Positions 54,641 through 60,000 of a stretch of 60,000 bases of DNA are shown here, piece after piece. Below the pieces are notes generated by a model. It was given only the letters and a program-made list of their open reading frames with translations. It was not told the DNA's origin and searched no databases. This DNA comes from Nymphaea colorata (Eukaryota > Streptophyta > Magnoliopsida > Nymphaeales > Nymphaeaceae): positions 1,965,528 through 2,025,527 of the forward strand of contig NC_045140.1 of the NCBI RefSeq assembly GCF_008831285.2, given 5' to 3'. The position numbers and the translations under genes are program-made. Numbering within the stretch: position 1 is the stretch's first letter; every line of letters begins with the position of its first letter.

Positions 54641-55550
54641 TGACGCTGCCTACTTTATTCTGGTGGGTGGGTGGTTACCGTTTATTGAGTTTGGTATCTG
54701 CATGTTTCCTTGTTGGACAAGTATCAGAAAAAGAAGGTTCCATGATTGTCTATTTCCTTTATCTTTGAGGTGCTGCGGTTTGCTGTTGTTCCTTCCGTGA
54801 TGCGGTTTGCCAGGGGCCTTTGAAATCAAAGAGGCATTTTGTTTTGTTTCCCCTCCTATGCTAGAGGGCTCCGAGTCTTGACGTTTATATTCCCTTCCTG
54901 AACTAATGTTCTAGTCCAGTTTCCTCTCTTATTTGTTGTCATGACAGATCTTTGTGGGTCTTACCGCTTCCTGATGTCTCATGTTGCTTTTCTCTTGAGA
55001 TCGTTGATCCATTTCTTCAGTGGTGTATGTGTATTGCCATAGTTGCTGTGGCTTCTATGTGTTTGTACTCGTGCTATATGATGTGATGTGAGAGGTACCA
55101 TTGAGTTATAACTCTGCCATTTGGTGAGATCATGTCTGTGCCTATACGATGTGAGGAATCATGTTTCCCTTTTCAGCCCTGCATGGCCTTAATATAATTA
55201 AACGAAGTTATGTTTTTTTTGTTTTTTGTTTTCTTTCTTTTCTTTTGTGGTATTTGCTTTAGGCTTAGCCCGTAAGTTAAAAAGTAATGCATACATATCA
55301 CCAATTTGAGTTCTTTTGCTTTATTTTAATTGCCCTGGGTAAAAGAGGTAGTATTGAGCTTATCCTCTTGTCTTCCCATGCTTCTAGAAGCCTTTTCATT
55401 CTTTGGTATTTACAATCTATCATTTGCAACTATTTTTTGCATATTTGGTTGTCTGTTAATGCTATCACCAATTTTCCTAGTTCTAATGCTCCACTGTTCT
55501 CACTTTTATTGCCTTTGGGTTTAGCAGGAGTATACATCTCATCTTCTGTG

Positions 55551-58500
55551 ATGGGAAATTTGGATGCTGCTGATGTTGAAGAAGGTGCCTTCACAATTAG
55601 CGATGCCAAGGTATTTATGCAACTAGATGCTATGGTTTTCCAAAAACTCACTTACACAAGGGTTCGGGAATCTCTGTCCCATAAACATTCTATGACATTA
55701 TCAGAAATAAATGGCTGGTAAATGCATCTTGACCTGAAACCGTTAGTTAAGCACAAACTGCACAATCTTTTCTGACACAAATATTATTTTCCTAGGGCTT
55801 ATATAGTGAAAAGTGCACTACGTTTAAGCCTGGATCTAAAGGATCCCTAGTCAGCTTGGCCACCTAGACTATGTGACCTTGGTGGTTATAATTATTAGCC
55901 TTATCTGAGCCATTATTCAATGCTTCTAAACATGCCTACTGCAATCATACATAGGCCTGGAAGATGCAAATGTATATATCTGTCTCTAGGTTGCATGGAA
56001 CTTGATCCTGGATGATATACCAGTGTTGGTAGGGCAATTTAGAGACACAGGTATTTATAGTGTAGCAGATACCTATAGCGTACTGGGAACTTTCATGGTT
56101 TGGAACTGGATCATTCTTTTCTAAGGTTTTCATTTTCTATCTTGAATTACAATGAATTATGTATGAACTTATAAAACTACTTTTTCTTGAATATTTTGGA
56201 TCTTTTCAAATTATTGTCTATGAATTTATTTCGTTTGAATTTTTTATTTTATATGCTATTGTATACCCTGCCGTACCCTTGCACATATATATATATATAT
56301 GTTTTTCAAAATTGTGTGCTGCGCACACACCGTCTTAGTTTTTTCTGAATTTTCTGGTAAACAACAAAAAAGAAAGGGAGAGCCCTCTTTTTCTTTTTCT
56401 TCCTCGTCTTCTTCCTTTATCTTCTGTTCTTTTGGTTTGGCACTCCCCTGACTCCTCTATTTTTCCATTTCAATTTTTCCTCTTCTCCTTCCTTGCCAGG
56501 ACCTCACTTCTATTCTCCTTTCCTTTTTCTTTTTAAAGTTTCCTCTTCCTTTTCTTCTTCATTTTGTTCTTTTATTCCTTTTGTTTGGAAAATTGTCTTG
56601 ACTGGCTTTTTGGGTTAGAGATTGCAATTTTCGGTTTGGTTGCTGCCAAGTTAGGCATGTTTGTTTATTTGTTAACATTGATTGATTATGGTAATCTGTT
56701 AATATAGTATGTTGCTTAGATTTCTCCCTTTTCCTAAATTTTAGATATGGTTACTTCTTTGTAGTTGTTAATAGCAATTGACTTCTATAGCACTTTTTTC
56801 TTGCTTTTAGTGATTAGTTTTAGAAGTATTAACTGGATAGGAACTTTATGACTTCCTAAATTTGATGACTGAATACAAATTTCGTGTGCAGATTTTAGGG
56901 ATTTTTGTTTCTTTCTTAGAAGAAGCCTATGAAGTTAACTTCATGCTTACGTTCATTTGCAGCTACATGGCGGGATGTGTAGGAGACTTTCTTCAATAGT
57001 ATGTAAAGTGATTGCAATATTTCCACAACTAGAAGAATCAAGGCCTAGGTGCACATCAGGCATACAGGCTCTCTGTTCACTGCATGTGGCACTTGAAAAG
57101 TCTAAGAGCTTGCTTCAGCATTGTGCTGATTGCAGCAGACTTTACTTGGTAAACTTTCTCGTTGCCATGATTGTATATAAATACCTCATTTACTTTATCA
57201 TTGAGAACATCTTGCCAAGAATTCACCTTTTGGCATTTCATGACATATGGATTTAGAACAGCAGCGGTGGGAGCCAGTTGTTGCATTGCCGTGTCTGGTT
57301 ATTCACTACCGCAAGCTGTTGTGTTACCACTTAATGAAGTGGCCTTTTGTCAGCTATATGAAAATAAAAATATTCACCATCAACCTGAATGAAGCAGGTG
57401 ACTGTTAATTTCTTGGCTTGGTTTTAACTTGTAGATGGAGCCAGGCTGAAGTAATCAAGTTGTACACAATTAGGGCTGTTCAAGCTTTCCTAGTTGAGAT
57501 TTACAATTTATGTACTCACATCTTAGTGAGCCTGACCTAGTTGTTAGTTATTTTTTTTTTGGTTAAAGTCAATTATTAAGTAGGTAAGAAATAAACTAAG
57601 ATATGGGGTCCATCACCTCCATTGCATGCATTAACATAGACTCGAGGACCACTAGTATCATGTTTTATGCATGTATGAATGCCACTTCATTAAACATTTT
57701 CCTTGTCAGTGGTTGAAGAGTCACAGATATTGGATATGAATTCGTCATGGATTGGATTGGCTTTGTGTAGTCTTATTGAGTTTAAGAGCAAGGCAGAACC
57801 CGTTGATCTTCTATATTTTTCTCCTTATTCTGCATTGAGTAATAAATATTGTTCCGTTTCTTAGCAGATTGTAGTTGTTGGATATTTCCAGCCGATACTT
57901 CTTCATGTGATCAGTTGATGACGTGATAATTGAAATTCTGCTACGTTTCTTGATGATTTTGAGCAAATTCTTCTGGCTGTGATTCTGAATCATGGTCACA
58001 TATTTATTTTCAGGAATTTATTGGTAAAAGTTTTTTTGGAAGTTTCCTTTTTCCTAATAACCTCTGCAACGCAAGAGAAAGAGGATTTTTGGAAACACAC
58101 TTAAAGATTTGGTGATAATGATACATCTCGTTTTTTTAACACTGCTAACAACAAACTTAAGTTGTTTATAGTTAATTAAAAAAAACCATAAAATGATTCC
58201 TGCCAAGATGGCTATTAGATCAATGACCAATCACCATTCTACACTTTAAAGTGAGATGAAAAATATATTTAGCATTATAAATTTATCCGCTTCCCTTAGG
58301 TAACCTTTTCACATTAATAACGAATATGGAATTCAGCTGACTAATTTAAAAATTAATAGAAATCTAATTGATGTAGCTTTACTATGTTGCTTGGTACAGT
58401 TGAAGAAGCTAATGTAAATTAATGCACTTGAAATTTACTTTTTTTTTTTTTGGGTTTGGGGGGGGGGGGGGGGGGTGTAGGGTATTTAGTCATTTAATCA

Positions 58501-59143
58501 AAATAACCCAAACTTAAGTTGGTGATAACCTAGGGTTAATTGATGCAAGATTATCTTTTAGTAGCTGTGCAAACTGCAAATTTTGGTATGTTCTTAGCGA
58601 TCTCAAACAGTTAGGTGTTTTCAGGTTATAACTGAATCTTTAGGTATGTTTTTGGAAATTTCTGAAAATAAAAAAATGTATAAAATATGAAAGAATAAAT
58701 TATGAAATTATGAGTTTTCATTTAATTCCGTTACAAAATATTGGAAAACATTCTGACAAATTTTTAAATAATTATTTTTTGAAATGGAAATTTCTCAATA
58801 ATTTCCACCATTATCATGATCTTACTTTTTTGGTGTTGTTTTGAAATGTTAAGATATATTTCCTATAATAGTATCTCTTTACTTATTGGCAATGAAAACA
58901 AAAACTTGCCAAAGCTATGAACTGAACCATTCATTCTGTCACATTTTTCTTTAGTTTTATGAATGACATAATGTGCCCTTTTCAGTTTGTTATTTATTGA
59001 TAGATGTTAATCACTAGGAACTTTGTGGTTTTCAGGCAATCACAGGAGATTCTGTTCTGTTGAAATTTGAGAAGGCTGGATGTGCATTGGAGGAGAGTTT
59101 AAGGCGTGTTGAAAACATTGTTCCACAGGCCATTAGTTGTCAG
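55551..59143 (+). CDS. U-box E3 ubiquitin ligase, PUB45/PUB6/PUB7 type, N-terminal part (3 coding exons)
   Basis: Expected to act as an E3 ubiquitin ligase with U-box and C-terminal ARM repeats; only the N-terminal helical domain is in the window. Coding exons: 55551-55610 (exon opens at 55528), 56963-57148, 59036-59143, all joined in phase 0, giving 118 residues. Landmarks are MGNLDAADVEEGAF, ISDAKLHGGMC, FPQLEESRPRCTSGIQALC and LEKSKSLLQHCADCSRLYL. These are followed by AITGDSVLLKFEKAG and LRRVENIVPQAISCQ. The order matches Arabidopsis PUB45 and relatives residue by residue in the conserved blocks. Splice sites are canonical: AAG|gtattt, gcag|CTA, TTG|gtaaac, tcag|GCA, CAG|gtaacc. The next exon, the U-box and ARM repeats lie beyond 60000. 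The exact paralogue cannot be told. Confidence 0.88.
57149..59035 (+). other. Intron 2 of the coding part of the U-box gene (1.9 kb)
   Basis: Starts gtaaac and ends 'gtggttttcag'. It contains a T run followed by a run of about 15 G around 58441-58476 and a 'attagggctgttcaagc' hAT-like terminus near 57470 without a visible partner. Confidence 0.8.
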
Positions 59144-60000
59144 GTAACCTTCTTGCAAACCTTTCTGTGGGTAAACTGCTTATATGCTCAAGACGTAGTG
59201 AGTATTCCAGGATTCAAGCTATTTCAAACATTTTGGGATCCATTTAGGCTGCACATTTTTGGTCTTGGACAGGCCGTTTACTATAGAATTATGGGTAATC
59301 ATGAGGGGCGGATCTTAAGGATTTTTTAAAATAAATACTGTGTGAAAAATGGTTCAGAGAAACATTGTTGTACTGAATTTGTATAGGATATCTGATGTAT
59401 CGTTCTATAAAAAATGCAACTGTTTTAGTTAACAATCATGCACATGCATCGGTTACATGGTTGGCAATGGATTAATTTGAAAGAGACCCTCTGCCAGAAA
59501 GTTGGTGGACACACTTAAGATAGGACCATTTATAATCCACAACCTTTTTCAGATGCTCAAGTATATATGTAGGAAATATTTTGGAAAAATGCTCAACTTT
59601 TGAAAAATAACAAAACATGTGCTCCACTATTTTTTGTTCAATAAATTTGCAAAGCACATGAACATTTTTGAAACTTGAGTCATTTTTTATTATTTCATGA
59701 ATAGTTAAGCACCTTTCTGTGATTCATTTTCTAGTTTCTCTAATCCCTGTATTGTGACAAAAATGTCTAAGATTATTTTGTATGTCCTTACTCCTTACTA
59801 TTTGGATGTGTCACTGATCAGGTTTTTTTTATTTTCATATGTCCCTTTTGACTTTTTGTTTTTATTTCTATGTTTTTCTTTCTGTGTGAATGAGTGAAGT
59901 ATGAGTCTTTTTTCAATCTTCTTTGCAGTTCTGTCTAATTTGTTATAATATGACTGTGTTCTCTAGGCAATGCAATGCCAATATGAGGGGAACAGAATTG
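59144..60000 (+). other. Following intron of the U-box gene, running to the window edge
   Basis: Starts gtaacc after ISCQ. No downstream exon matching the expected family continuation was recognised before 60000. Confidence 0.6.

Noticed and set aside
59967-60000. Possible fourth coding exon of the U-box gene after 'ttctctag' at the window edge
   Set aside because: In phase it would read AMQCQYEGNRI, which does not resemble the expected continuation after ISCQ in PUB45-type proteins (an I-Q-E-I/V stretch). It is too short to judge.

Overview
This is nuclear DNA of a flowering plant. It has GT-AG introns with T-rich bodies, an AT-rich background, many (AT)n and (GA)n microsatellites and dense relics of small plant DNA transposons. 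There are no operons, ribosome binding sites or CRISPR arrays. The species cannot be read from the sequence; long introns loaded with transposons suggest a medium or large genome.

Three protein genes are supported. (1) 965-2324, minus strand: the first coding exon of a leucine-rich-repeat receptor-like (probably inactive) kinase of the Arabidopsis At3g03770 type, with signal peptide, LRR ectodomain and transmembrane segment. The kinase exons lie off the left edge. (2) 20961-40083, plus strand: a complete protoporphyrinogen IX oxidase of the PPOX2 (mitochondrial) type. It assembles from 18 coding exons into 519 residues over 19 kb, with intact FAD motifs, one GC-AG intron, and introns holding a Copia relic, a MULE-like element, an opposed pair of Tip100-like elements and a foldback family. 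(3) 55551 to beyond the right edge, plus strand: the first three coding exons (118 residues) of a U-box E3 ligase of the PUB45/PUB6/PUB7 type, preceded by a probable spliced CT-rich leader.

The rest (about 3-20.9 kb and 40.1-53.5 kb) is intergenic DNA with no recognisable gene. It holds short hAT-type elements, three of them with 8-bp target duplications still readable (14129-14527, 20032-20446, 48748-49209). It also holds Tip100-like elements of about 170 bp, foldback MITEs of about 160 bp, compound (AT)n(GA)n microsatellites and local tandem duplications. The three genes act in unrelated processes (surface receptor, heme biosynthesis, ubiquitination), and nothing suggests they are co-regulated. 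I found no clearly new multi-gene system. The most interesting signals are the transposon structures and the details of the PPOX gene.
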